From assembly GCF_018448925.1 (NCBI RefSeq), contig NZ_RCWE01000004.1, positions 62,001 through 126,000 of the forward strand: a DNA stretch of 64,000 nucleotides, read 5' to 3'. The position numbers were made by a program, and so were the translations under genes. Each line of letters opens with the position of its first letter. The stretch's first letter is position 1. This document shows, piece after piece, positions 1-7,992 of the stretch. The DNA comes from Photorhabdus akhurstii. Its GTDB lineage: Bacteria > Pseudomonadota > Gammaproteobacteria > Enterobacterales > Enterobacteriaceae. A model generated the notes under the pieces. That model was not told the DNA's origin. It saw nothing but the letters and a program-made list of their open reading frames with translations, and made no database searches.

Positions 1-465
1 TTTTTGGGTGTAATAGAGTGGCTTTATTCCGACGTGATCTCTTCCTAATAAGAATTTATTATTCTTATTATCAAATAGAATAAAACTGAACATTCCATCT
101 AATTTTTTAATAAATGACTTGCCATAGCAAATGTAGGCGATTAGGGCAACTTCAGCATCGCCGCCATTTTTGAATTGGTAACCTTGTTTAATTAACTCAT
201 TTCGAAGAGATTTATAATTATAAATTTGACCATTCAGCACAAGATGAAGATCATGTTCCTGATTTGATATGGGTTGATAGGCTGAATCACGTTCGACAAT
301 CGCCAGTCTGTTGGTTGCGATTGCAAAGTTATTTCTGACAACTTTCTCATTAAACCGAGATGAATCACCTCGATGTGCTATTTTTGACATTATAGTATGT
401 AGCTTATTCTCAATATCATCAATAAGCCTGTTTTCTGTATTAAAAATACCACCAATTCCACACAT
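1..465 (-). CDS. Asparagine synthase-like protein, N-terminal glutamine amidotransferase domain (partial)
   Basis: The gene runs leftward and is cut by the window edge after 155 codons. The protein starts MCGIGGIFN, so Cys2 is exposed as the N-terminal nucleophile of class II (Ntn) glutamine amidotransferases after removal of Met1. Further family landmarks are AHRGDS near residue 37, ATNRLA near 56, LNGQIYNY near 79 and GGDAEV near 100. The synthetase half lies outside the window. In asparagine synthases the first domain releases ammonia from glutamine and the second amidates an adenylated carboxylate; some natural-product enzymes use the same fold for other amide bonds. It is the last visible gene of the leftward operon, 35 bases after the EPSP-synthase-like gene. 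The family call is firm, the substrate is unknown. Confidence 0.85.
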   Translation of the reverse strand, partial: MCGIGGIFNTENRLIDDIENKLHTIMSKIAHRGDSSRFNEKVVRNNFAIATNRLAIVERDSAYQPISNQEHDLHLVLNGQIYNYKSLRNELIKQGYQFKNGGDAEVALIAYICYGKSFIKKLDGMFSFILFDNKNNKFLLGRDHVGIKPLYYTQK

Positions 466-500
466 AGTGAATTCCTTTGGTTAAGAGTTATCAATGATGT

Positions 501-1856
501 TTAGATGTCTTCTGGTATAGGGCCAGAATATTTTAATTCATTCACGTTAGCGCCTAATGTGGATATTTCGGCGAAGTATTCTGGATAAGTTTGACCAACA
601 TGATATGGCTCACTAATAATGAGTGGCTCATCACAATGTAAACCTATTGTGGTGAGCGCCATGATTAATCCATGATCATAATGGCCATCGACAATAACAC
701 CGCCTTTATATCCATATGGATTACCATAAATAATTAATTGATCTAGCTTTTCTTCTGATCTAATTCCTATTTTGTCTAATTCTCGCCGAAAATCGGAAAT
801 TCTATCTGATTCTTTATAGCGGATATGCTCAATGTTATAGAAAACGCTTTTACCATCGGCAAACGCAGCTAATGCAGCAAGTGCAGGTACCGCATCTGGC
901 GCCAGTGAACCATCGAAATCCTGTGCTTTCAGGGGGCCGCCAGAGCGAATATTGAGACAATCTTCTCTGATAAAGCTGATTTTCGTTCCACTGTTAATTA
1001 AATAATCCACTACCGCGCCGTTACCTAATTCTTCCTCAAAGAAACCGTTTAGGGTGACGTCAGAATTCAGTGAGGCGCAAAGTGCAAGGATCGCTGCCGT
1101 GCTGGCGGGATCAGCGCCGACGCTAAATTCTGATGGGATAAATCGACTTTTTCCTGTGGTAAAGAAATTGCGGAATTTATCGTCATATTCAATATTGATG
1201 CCGGCTTTGCGCAAATTATTAATTGTCGTGTGAACCATCGATGGCGCGGTAATTGTGTCGGTGACTTTTATTTGTAGATCTCGTTCACTGATAGCGCCTA
1301 AGTAAAGTAGTCCACTCAGGAATTGAGAGCTTTTTCTGCATGAAATCTCAGTGTAATTACCGATGTTTCTATTTGATTTCATGCTTATTGGTAAAAGTGA
1401 ATCTGGCCCAACGGCGGTACACTGAATATTGAGTAATTTGAGTGCATTGACCATTTCTGATTGTGAACGTGTACCCAGGGAGTGACGGTATTCTGTAATA
1501 AATTCAGTATCAGGTAAATAACCGGATACACCCATTAATAATCGTAATACAACGCCAGAATTACCTGGGTTAAAGATGATTTTTTTATCAATCTTTCTGA
1601 TATCTATACCTTCTACGATTGTCCCTGTAATATCACTATTAAATGATGCTCCTAAACGGGAACAGTTTAATTTCATTGCTGTTGTATTGTTCCCTGATGC
1701 CATGTTATTTATTTTACTTGTACCTTCCGTTAATGATGCAGTCAGAATGGCGCGAGTTGAAGAACTTTTTGAGGCAGGTAAAGTTATTGAACCATTTAGT
1801 GATTTAGTTTTATTTATTTCGATAAATGGCGGATGATTATTACCATAATACTTCAT
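501..1856 (-). CDS. EPSP synthase (AroA)-like protein 1, divergent active site
   Basis: A 451-residue protein of the EPSP synthase/MurA enolpyruvyl-transferase fold. Aligned by eye with E. coli AroA it keeps the Lys22/Ser23/Arg27 region (LPASKSSSTRA), the Arg100 region (GNSGVVLRLL), the Ser-Ser-Gln triad (SSQFLSG), the Asp313 region (APDAVPAL) and Lys340-Glu341-Arg344 (RYKESDR). AroA Arg386 (motif DHR) is Gly here (YDHGL), and Lys411 is Gln (GQTYPEYF). Both contact PEP in AroA, so the protein may bind a shikimate-like substrate without using PEP normally. It is probably not the housekeeping aroA, because it sits in an AT-rich operon beside a second paralogue. It follows that paralogue by 28 bases. 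Fold confident, reaction unknown. Confidence 0.8.
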   Translation of the reverse strand: MKYYGNNHPPFIEINKTKSLNGSITLPASKSSSTRAILTASLTEGTSKINNMASGNNTTAMKLNCSRLGASFNSDITGTIVEGIDIRKIDKKIIFNPGNSGVVLRLLMGVSGYLPDTEFITEYRHSLGTRSQSEMVNALKLLNIQCTAVGPDSLLPISMKSNRNIGNYTEISCRKSSQFLSGLLYLGAISERDLQIKVTDTITAPSMVHTTINNLRKAGINIEYDDKFRNFFTTGKSRFIPSEFSVGADPASTAAILALCASLNSDVTLNGFFEEELGNGAVVDYLINSGTKISFIREDCLNIRSGGPLKAQDFDGSLAPDAVPALAALAAFADGKSVFYNIEHIRYKESDRISDFRRELDKIGIRSEEKLDQLIIYGNPYGYKGGVIVDGHYDHGLIMALTTIGLHCDEPLIISEPYHVGQTYPEYFAEISTLGANVNELKYSGPIPEDI

Positions 1857-1884
1857 ATTTTTATCTCGCTTATTATACTGTTAG

Positions 1885-3189
1885 CTAACTTATTCTAGCC
1901 CCGAGAGAATTTAAGGATTGGATAAATCCAGGAAAACCATCATCTAATTTATGTATATGATTAACGGTTGTTCGTTCTCTTGCCCCTAGTGATGCAATAA
2001 TATTGGATGCGCAAATCCGATGATCATAGTAGCTGAATATTTCAACGCCTCCGTTTAATGGCCCGTTACCGTTAATCCTTATTTTGTTGAAAGCCCCAGT
2101 GTCATTAAAAATTAAATAACTTTTGCCTCCCATCATGCGTATGTTTTCGTTGATAATAAATGCCCGTTGGCATTTATGATTATTTATAGCATTAAGACCG
2201 GAAAATGTAATATCTCCATTACCATTAATCGCCGCCGCGATGATATTAGTCGCAACGGAAGGGAGTTCATTTAAATAGATTTCATCTGTAATGGCGTTAT
2301 ATTCCCCCTCCAGTCTGATATTAAGTTCATTCTTAATTGGATTATAGTTTAAATTCATACCAAGTTTTCTATATATGTCAAATAGTACTCTTTCGTTAAT
2401 GGTATTCCCTAGATAATAACTTTTTATGGTGACTTTGCTTGGTCGGTTAATACTTAATATTGATGAAGCAATGTAGCTTAGTGATGTGAAATCCGAAGGG
2501 ATATTGATAGTAATATCCTTTGATTGATATTCAGTTGAAATAAATGTACTGCCTATGCGGGTGATTTTGCTCCCCAGTAACGCCATCATGTTAATTGTTA
2601 TATCGACATATCCATTCTTAATTTCACCGTTGTTGTTAATGATAAGACTTTTCCCTTTAATAAATGGTGAAACAAGAAGAGAGAATGATAGGAATTGAGT
2701 GCTTTTATTGAAGTTTAATGGTGACTGTGATGGATATATTCTCCTGGAAACCGTGACGATATTTTCTTTTTGCTTTTCTGCAAATACATTTAGATATGAA
2801 AAAAATGATTCATCATACAGACTTTCTCTGTTAAACAATGAATCATTGCATTTTATATAAACTTCTTTTTCCGTCAGTGAGGCCAAAGCGACACTGATTC
2901 TAAATAACATACCAGAGCCATTAGCATTAATAATCCCATTGCAATGATATATTGGACGTGCTCCTTTCAATATGATGCGATTTTTACCTCTGTCCAGAAT
3001 TTGCAGCCCAAATTGTTGTAAAGCAATAAGGAGATCTTCTGTTTCGGTACACCACGATATATTATTTACGGTAGTTGTTTCTTCATTCAACAATGCTAAT
3101 AGTAGCGCTCTTTGGATATGAGGCTTAGATGATGGTATGACTATTTCCCCATTAAGAGTAGAGCCGGGGAGCACGCTAATTTTATTCAT
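1885..3189 (-). CDS. EPSP synthase (AroA)-like protein 2, strongly divergent
   Basis: A 434-residue relative of EPSP synthase, clearly different from its neighbour. It begins with the family pattern (IPSSKPHIQRALLLALL), keeps an Arg100-type site (GSGMLFRIS), a modified triad STQFLS, and the DHR motif (YYDHRICAS). The position of the AroA catalytic base Asp313 is Ser (LPSVATN), Glu341 appears as Cys (HKCQR), and Lys411 appears as Asp (DDGFPGF), by eye alignment. Standard EPSP-forming chemistry is therefore doubtful; a transferase or eliminase on another cyclic substrate is possible. It lies between the RidA-like gene (50 bases upstream) and the first AroA-like gene, in one apparent operon. Fold likely, function unknown. 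Confidence 0.72.
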   Translation of the reverse strand: MNKISVLPGSTLNGEIVIPSSKPHIQRALLLALLNEETTTVNNISWCTETEDLLIALQQFGLQILDRGKNRIILKGARPIYHCNGIINANGSGMLFRISVALASLTEKEVYIKCNDSLFNRESLYDESFFSYLNVFAEKQKENIVTVSRRIYPSQSPLNFNKSTQFLSFSLLVSPFIKGKSLIINNNGEIKNGYVDITINMMALLGSKITRIGSTFISTEYQSKDITINIPSDFTSLSYIASSILSINRPSKVTIKSYYLGNTINERVLFDIYRKLGMNLNYNPIKNELNIRLEGEYNAITDEIYLNELPSVATNIIAAAINGNGDITFSGLNAINNHKCQRAFIINENIRMMGGKSYLIFNDTGAFNKIRINGNGPLNGGVEIFSYYDHRICASNIIASLGARERTTVNHIHKLDDGFPGFIQSLNSLGARIS

Positions 3190-3239
3190 GCCAAGCCTCC
3201 AGGTAGATCAATTACCATTGGTATTATTCTTTAATTTAA

Positions 3240-3638
3240 CTATTTGCTGTCGATGGCAATAGTTGTAATTTCAACATAATGTTCTGGCTTCACCATCGAT
3301 TTAACGGCAATGGTGGTATTGACCGGCCGTATATCGCCAAATTTCTCATTAAATGCTCGACAATAATCATCAAAATGTTGGAAATCTGTTAAATGTGTTA
3401 CTGTGCTGACAACATCAGTCAGTTCTGCACCAAGTTCTTTTAAATATTTCTCAATTTTTTCTATGATAAATAGAGTTTGTTCGTAAGCATTTTCTCCCAT
3501 AACATTTCCATCACCATCTGAGGCGACACATCCTGCAATAAAGATTTGATTGCCAACTCTTTTTCCTCTTGAATATCCCATTTTATTTTCCCACGGGGAA
3601 GGGCTGAATACTGTTTTTCTAACTTCATGAGATGACAT
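3240..3638 (-). CDS. RidA/YjgF-family protein lacking the deaminase arginine
   Basis: A 132-residue protein of the Rid (YjgF/YER057c/UK114) superfamily, recognisable from the QIFIAGCVASDGDG segment, the central helix with EKYLKELGAELTDVVS, and the C-terminal PEHYVEITTIAID. In RidA, PARSCVEV carries the Arg needed for enamine/imine hydrolysis; here the segment is RPVNTTIAV, so that Arg is absent. Such Rid proteins are not expected to act as enamine deaminases, and several are encoded in biosynthetic operons with other chemistry. It is the first gene of the leftward operon, facing the divergent ATP-grasp gene across a long AT-rich spacer. Family confident, exact role unknown. Confidence 0.82.
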   Translation of the reverse strand: MSSHEVRKTVFSPSPWENKMGYSRGKRVGNQIFIAGCVASDGDGNVMGENAYEQTLFIIEKIEKYLKELGAELTDVVSTVTHLTDFQHFDDYCRAFNEKFGDIRPVNTTIAVKSMVKPEHYVEITTIAIDSK

Positions 3639-4088
3639 AAATACTCCTATAAATGAAAATATATAAGAAGAAGATTTGGGAATAATAAATTAATTTAAAC
3701 AATTTATTCCATTAACTAAAAGATATCCGTAAATCAATGTAGTATTAATAAAAGTATACAAAGTCTGATATGTCAAATAAAATTAATTATTAAAATGGAA
3801 TAATTGTTTATTTCCTTATTAAAAAAATGAATAAATATTTTATCTTGACAATAAAATTGTTTTTTATGGAAAAATTTCTATTATTATTGAATTGGTTATA
3901 TATTAAAGAGATGAATCTGGTTGTATTTCGACTATTTTGTATTTGAAAGTCACCTTAGTTGGAACTATACATGATGATTAGGTTGTCTTAATTTTGATGA
4001 AAATTTTATTTGTTAATAAAAATGGATAATTTAAAGAGTGAATAAGATGGGTATAAAATAATAATTGTTAACTGATGATGGGGTGGAT
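3639..4088. promoter_or_regulatory. Divergent AT-rich intergenic region of the biosynthetic block
   Basis: About 450 bases without a credible gene separate the leftward RidA-like gene from the rightward ATP-grasp gene. The stretch is extremely AT-rich, which fits a pair of divergent promoters and silencing by H-NS-type proteins, as is common for acquired clusters. I cannot single out one pair of promoter hexamers with confidence because many AT-rich matches exist. Confidence 0.4.
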
Positions 4089-5345
4089 ATGGGCGTTTTT
4101 ATTTTTATTGAAGTAAGACCGGTTGAATGTTCAGCGATTGATTATATTAGAAATTTAGGGTTTTCTCCTGTTTTGTTTACGTCAATGGAATCGATGAATA
4201 AAGGATTATATGATGATTTGAAGAAGGAATTATTCGATAATATTTATTATTTAAATACGAGAAGTAGTGCGGATATCATTAATTTAATTAAAGATAACAA
4301 CATTCCTGTTGTAGCGATCTTGGGCTGTTATGATGATTTTATGATTATAGCGTCTGAAGTGGCGTTAGAATTCGGTTTGCCTCACTCGGATATCAATGGT
4401 TTGAGGAACGCATTTAGTAAGAAGAATGTTAGGGATATTCTGGCGCAACATGGTTATGAACAACCGACCTACGAGGTTTTTCCTTATAATAATATGCCAG
4501 AAAATCCTAAAGTTCCTTTTCCGTTTGTTATTAAGCCACTTCGTGATGCGGGGGCTTATGGAGTATCACTTTGTAAATCTCTAGATGATTACCGCCATGT
4601 AATTTCAGAAATTTCATCTAATGGCACAATGTCGATGCTTGGAAAAGTCAATGAGGAGTTCTTGATAGAAGAGTTCCTGCAAGGAAATTTTTATGGCGCG
4701 GAATTAATTTATAGTCATGATGAATGGCATGTAATTGGTATCAATAGAATTTTTGTTTCTCCTGACGATGACCTGTGTATGATAGGTTTATCTCATCCTG
4801 CTGAGCTGCCTGAATTTGAGTTTACAATGGTTTGTAAGCTTATTAAAGAGTGGGTAACTGTTTTGGGATTACGAGGTGGCGCAATAAATGTAGAATTTAT
4901 TTATACCTCACGCGGGCCAGTATTGGTTGAAATTAATTTACGTATAGCGGGCGCTAGAGCGGCTCAACAGATCTTCATGACCTCTGGGATTAATATGGTT
5001 AAATACTTGGTCGATTTTGTTTGTGGTATCGAGAGTTCTATATCACCAGAATCGGAAAGAGTTTATCCATTTGTCGCTGATGCATTTGTTTTTTATCGTG
5101 GTGAAGGGATGGTAAATGATATCAGGATAGATGCTGATATTCCTTATTTCATCTCCGCAGGATTTAAAAAAACACCTTTTACTATTTCATTTAAAAGTGA
5201 AAGTTCATCGAAAAGTAAAAATTCATCAAAAAATAAAAACTTTGGTTCTATTGTCGGTTATGTTCTGGCTTATGGTAATAGTTGTGAGGAAGCGATGGAA
5301 AATGCGACACGTATTGCTAGCAGCGTACAGTTAAAAACAAATTAA
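4089..5345 (+). CDS. ATP-grasp domain ligase
   Basis: An ATP-grasp superfamily protein (418 residues from the chosen ATG). The N-terminal Rossmann-like part starts directly with a beta strand (MGVFIFIEVRP), which is why ATG 4089 is preferred to an in-frame TTG at 4065. ATP-binding landmarks are PFPFVIKPLRDAGAYGV (Lys), FLIEEFLQGNFYG, and the metal-binding INVEFIYTSRGPVLVEINLRI (Glu and Asn). Members join a carboxylate, through an acylphosphate, to an amine or amino acid; BacD-type dipeptide ligases are one example. A Ser/Lys-rich low-complexity stretch lies near residue 370. It starts the rightward operon, 15 bases before the exporter. Substrates are unknown; amide formation is the best inference. 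Confidence 0.85.
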   Translation: MGVFIFIEVRPVECSAIDYIRNLGFSPVLFTSMESMNKGLYDDLKKELFDNIYYLNTRSSADIINLIKDNNIPVVAILGCYDDFMIIASEVALEFGLPHSDINGLRNAFSKKNVRDILAQHGYEQPTYEVFPYNNMPENPKVPFPFVIKPLRDAGAYGVSLCKSLDDYRHVISEISSNGTMSMLGKVNEEFLIEEFLQGNFYGAELIYSHDEWHVIGINRIFVSPDDDLCMIGLSHPAELPEFEFTMVCKLIKEWVTVLGLRGGAINVEFIYTSRGPVLVEINLRIAGARAAQQIFMTSGINMVKYLVDFVCGIESSISPESERVYPFVADAFVFYRGEGMVNDIRIDADIPYFISAGFKKTPFTISFKSESSSKSKNSSKNKNFGSIVGYVLAYGNSCEEAMENATRIASSVQLKTN

Positions 5346-5360
5346 TAAGAGATCATCATT

Positions 5361-6206
5361 ATGGCTATTTTAATGGGGTTGATTTCAGCATTGTGTTGGG
5401 GAAGTACTGATTTTTTGGCAGGACAAGTGGCAAGAAAAGTCGGCGTTGCTAAATCTTTATTCTACAGTCAGCTATTTGGTTTTTTTGTTTTATCGTTGCT
5501 GCTGTTTTTTTATTTTGAGATGTCTTTTGTTAATGCAAGCTTCTTGCAACTGACTATATGTGTTGTTGCTTCGGTTTGCAATTTAATGGCAATGGTGTTT
5601 CTGCTTAAAGCGTTATCGATCGGCAAAGCCTCTATTGTCGCGCCGATTGTTTCGCTTTATGGGGCCGTTACCACGATTTTGTCACTGATAAATGGGAAAC
5701 CAATGACCGCTTTGGTTTTGTTTAGTCTATTTATTTGTGTTGTTGGCGCCTGTCTAACCAGTATACCGAAATCAAAAGATGGACAACGAGAATCATCTGG
5801 TTCAATTTTCTTCGCGCTTTTATCTTCATTTATGTTTGGTTTGGGCTTCTGGCTGCAAGGGGAATTTGCTGTTAAAGATCTGGGTGTTATCAATGCATTA
5901 TGGGTTTACTATTTAACCGCTGTGGTTCTTTTGTTCCTCACGTTGTTACAAAAAGGGAATTTATCATTACCGCCGATTTCAATTATCGCTCTGGTTTTTT
6001 CAATTAGTTTCTTTAGTTTGATAGGGTTTGCTTCATTAGCTTACGGCTCTGTTACGGGACATGTTGCAGTTGTTACCGTTTTGAGTTCATTGGCAAGTGG
6101 CGTCACCGCATTATTAGGTTTTTTTATTCGCGGAGAACGGTTGAGCCAAATTCAGTGGATGGGCATTGTGATAATAATAGTGGGTGTTATTCTTTTGAAA
6201 TTATGA
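5361..6206 (+). CDS. DMT-superfamily (EamA-type) transporter
   Basis: A 281-residue integral membrane protein made of about ten hydrophobic helices in two similar halves (for example ICVVASVCNLMAMVFLLKAL and IVIIIVGVILLKL), the usual build of EamA/DMT metabolite exporters. The first helix has the family-like MGLISALCWGSTDFLAG. It lies 15 bases after the ATP-grasp gene and is very likely co-transcribed, so the natural inference is export of the product made by the divergent operons. Import of a precursor cannot be excluded. A hairpin follows 15 bases after the stop. Confidence 0.85.
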   Translation: MAILMGLISALCWGSTDFLAGQVARKVGVAKSLFYSQLFGFFVLSLLLFFYFEMSFVNASFLQLTICVVASVCNLMAMVFLLKALSIGKASIVAPIVSLYGAVTTILSLINGKPMTALVLFSLFICVVGACLTSIPKSKDGQRESSGSIFFALLSSFMFGLGFWLQGEFAVKDLGVINALWVYYLTAVVLLFLTLLQKGNLSLPPISIIALVFSISFFSLIGFASLAYGSVTGHVAVVTVLSSLASGVTALLGFFIRGERLSQIQWMGIVIIIVGVILLKL

Positions 6207-6221
6207 CGTTTATGATAGTTT

Positions 6222-6246
6222 GTTTCCCCGAATTCTTCGGGGAAAC
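6222..6246. terminator. Strong hairpin after the exporter gene
   Basis: GTTTCCCCGAA and TTCGGGGAAAC form an 11-base-pair perfect stem with a 3-base loop. There is no run of T on either side, so it may end transcription weakly from both directions between the convergent exporter and yfgG-ppx-ppk genes, or protect the transcript end. Confidence 0.6.
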
Positions 6247-6282
6247 AGTGAAATAATTACATTGATTTAGACGCTAGCTTGA

Positions 6283-6444
6283 TTATTTCATTTGATGATT
6301 TTCACTTTTCTCTATTATGACCTTTTTATTTTGCTGATGATGCTCTAATGCCGCTATGGATGAGTAAATGAAACGGCCAAATAACATCAGAAAGCTGATA
6401 AGTAAAACCAATTTAATTATCTGAGATCGTTTCTTTTTTTTCAT
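6283..6444 (-). CDS. yfgG: Small membrane protein YfgG
   Basis: A 53-codon gene immediately downstream of ppx. The protein is a lysine-rich N-terminus followed by one membrane segment (LVLLISFLMLFGRFIYSS) and a polar tail with HHQQNKK. E. coli YfgG, also encoded next to the ppx region, has the same LLISF..FFGRFIYSS core and HHQSKK tail. Its start lies 12 bases beyond the ppx stop, so it may be the third gene of the ppk operon. In E. coli yfgG has been linked to metal and envelope stress; its molecular role is not settled. Confidence 0.78.
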   Translation of the reverse strand: MKKKKRSQIIKLVLLISFLMLFGRFIYSSIAALEHHQQNKKVIIEKSENHQMK

Positions 6445-6456
6445 AGTTTAAAATCG

Positions 6457-7989
6457 CTATATTGATTCCTCGGCTATTTCTAATTGCCAACCCGTAACGT
6501 TATGCCAGTAACCTTGCTCTTTTTCCAGATCGAGCTGCATCAGTGTGTTTTCTGATAAATAATTATAAGGCAGGTAGAGCGCCCAATGACTATCATCAGT
6601 AACAAGTCTGAGTGATTCAGGGGTGGTTGTGGATTGACGTTGATTATTGAGTAACGTTGCCAGACGTAGGATTTGAATTAATGGCAGATACTGTTTTTTC
6701 TTGAATAAATTGAATCTTGGTAAATCATCCAGTTTTATTGTTTTGCGATGACAGCGAACCAGGGTTGCCAACAGTAATTGTTGCTCCTGATTAAAGCCCG
6801 GCAAGTTGGTGTTTTGCAGAATATAGGCAGAATGTCGTTGTAATCCGCTTAAGTTAATACTTAATCCAACTTCATGTAGCATTGCCGCCCAGTGTAAAAT
6901 TGCTTCGAGTTGAGGTTGTACCAGTTTGGGATTCTGCATTGCCCACTGTTGGTAAAGTGTTTCAGTCGTATTAAGTACGCGCTTGGCCTGTTCTCTGTCG
7001 ATATTATAGTGTTCAGCTAAACTTTTGGCGGTTCTTTGGCGAATATCTTGATGACGGAAGCGGCCTTCCATTTCATACAAAACACCTTCACGTAGTGCGC
7101 CGTCTGAGAGTTGTAGCGTTTTTATGTGCAGAGCATCGAATATACCGCATAAGATAGCCAGACCAGGAATAAAAAAATGTTTGCGATCGTCTGATAATCC
7201 AGCTAGGTCAAAGGTTTTTAACTTTTTGAATTTGAGTATTTCTTTGACTAACATCTCCAATCGTTCAGGAGTGATTAATCCGTCTTTTTCTCCCATTGCG
7301 ACCAGTACTTCATATACGGCTTTAATTGTCCCTGATGCGCCAAGTGCTGAGTTCCAGCCGGTGATGCGGTACTGCCATGAGAGATTTTCCAGTTTTTGCG
7401 CAGCTTCGAGCCGCGCTCTGCGGAATTTTTCTGCGCTAATTTCGTCATCGGGAAAAAATTGGTGGGCGAAACTAATGCATCCCATTCGGCGGCTTTCTAC
7501 TAATAATGGTTCAAAATTCTCACCAATCACCAGTTCTGTGGAGCCGCCGCCAATATCAATCACCAGTTTACGGTCTTTTTCTGGTTGCGTATGTTCCACG
7601 CCCATATAGATTAGACGGGCTTCTTCATGGCCGGAAATAATTTCAATCGGGTAGGGGATAACGTCTTTAGCGCGTTTGATAAATTCTTTTGCATTACTGG
7701 CTTCACGTAAGCTATGAGTGCCCACCAGACAAACATTATCAGCAGGAAAGCTTTGTAATCGTTCTGCGAATAGAGCCAGACAAGCAAGACCGCGCTCCAT
7801 CGCTTCTTCGCTTAGTCGATTGTTGTGGTCAAGGCCGTCGGCAAGATGGACGCGTTGTTTTAAGCGGCCCAGGATCTGAAATGCACCGTTAACAATTCGT
7901 GCGATAATCATATGAAAACTGTTTGAGCCCAGATCAATAGCCGCGATTTCTATTGGTCTGGGTGTTGGCTTGTCGTGTGTTAGCGGCAT
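6457..7989 (-). CDS. ppx: Exopolyphosphatase
   Basis: A 510-residue Ppx/GppA phosphatase of the sugar kinase/Hsp70/actin fold. The two phosphate-binding loops are visible: [15 protein letters not shown] near residue 17 and [15 protein letters not shown] near residue 143. The C-terminal half carries an HD-like helical domain (LHEVGLSI). The enzyme removes terminal phosphates from long polyphosphate chains and is close to the 513-residue E. coli Ppx. It starts 3 bases after ppk, so the two are one operon making and degrading polyphosphate. Confidence 0.97.
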   Translation of the reverse strand: MPLTHDKPTPRPIEIAAIDLGSNSFHMIIARIVNGAFQILGRLKQRVHLADGLDHNNRLSEEAMERGLACLALFAERLQSFPADNVCLVGTHSLREASNAKEFIKRAKDVIPYPIEIISGHEEARLIYMGVEHTQPEKDRKLVIDIGGGSTELVIGENFEPLLVESRRMGCISFAHQFFPDDEISAEKFRRARLEAAQKLENLSWQYRITGWNSALGASGTIKAVYEVLVAMGEKDGLITPERLEMLVKEILKFKKLKTFDLAGLSDDRKHFFIPGLAILCGIFDALHIKTLQLSDGALREGVLYEMEGRFRHQDIRQRTAKSLAEHYNIDREQAKRVLNTTETLYQQWAMQNPKLVQPQLEAILHWAAMLHEVGLSINLSGLQRHSAYILQNTNLPGFNQEQQLLLATLVRCHRKTIKLDDLPRFNLFKKKQYLPLIQILRLATLLNNQRQSTTTPESLRLVTDDSHWALYLPYNYLSENTLMQLDLEKEQGYWHNVTGWQLEIAEESI

Positions 7990-7992
7990 AGA

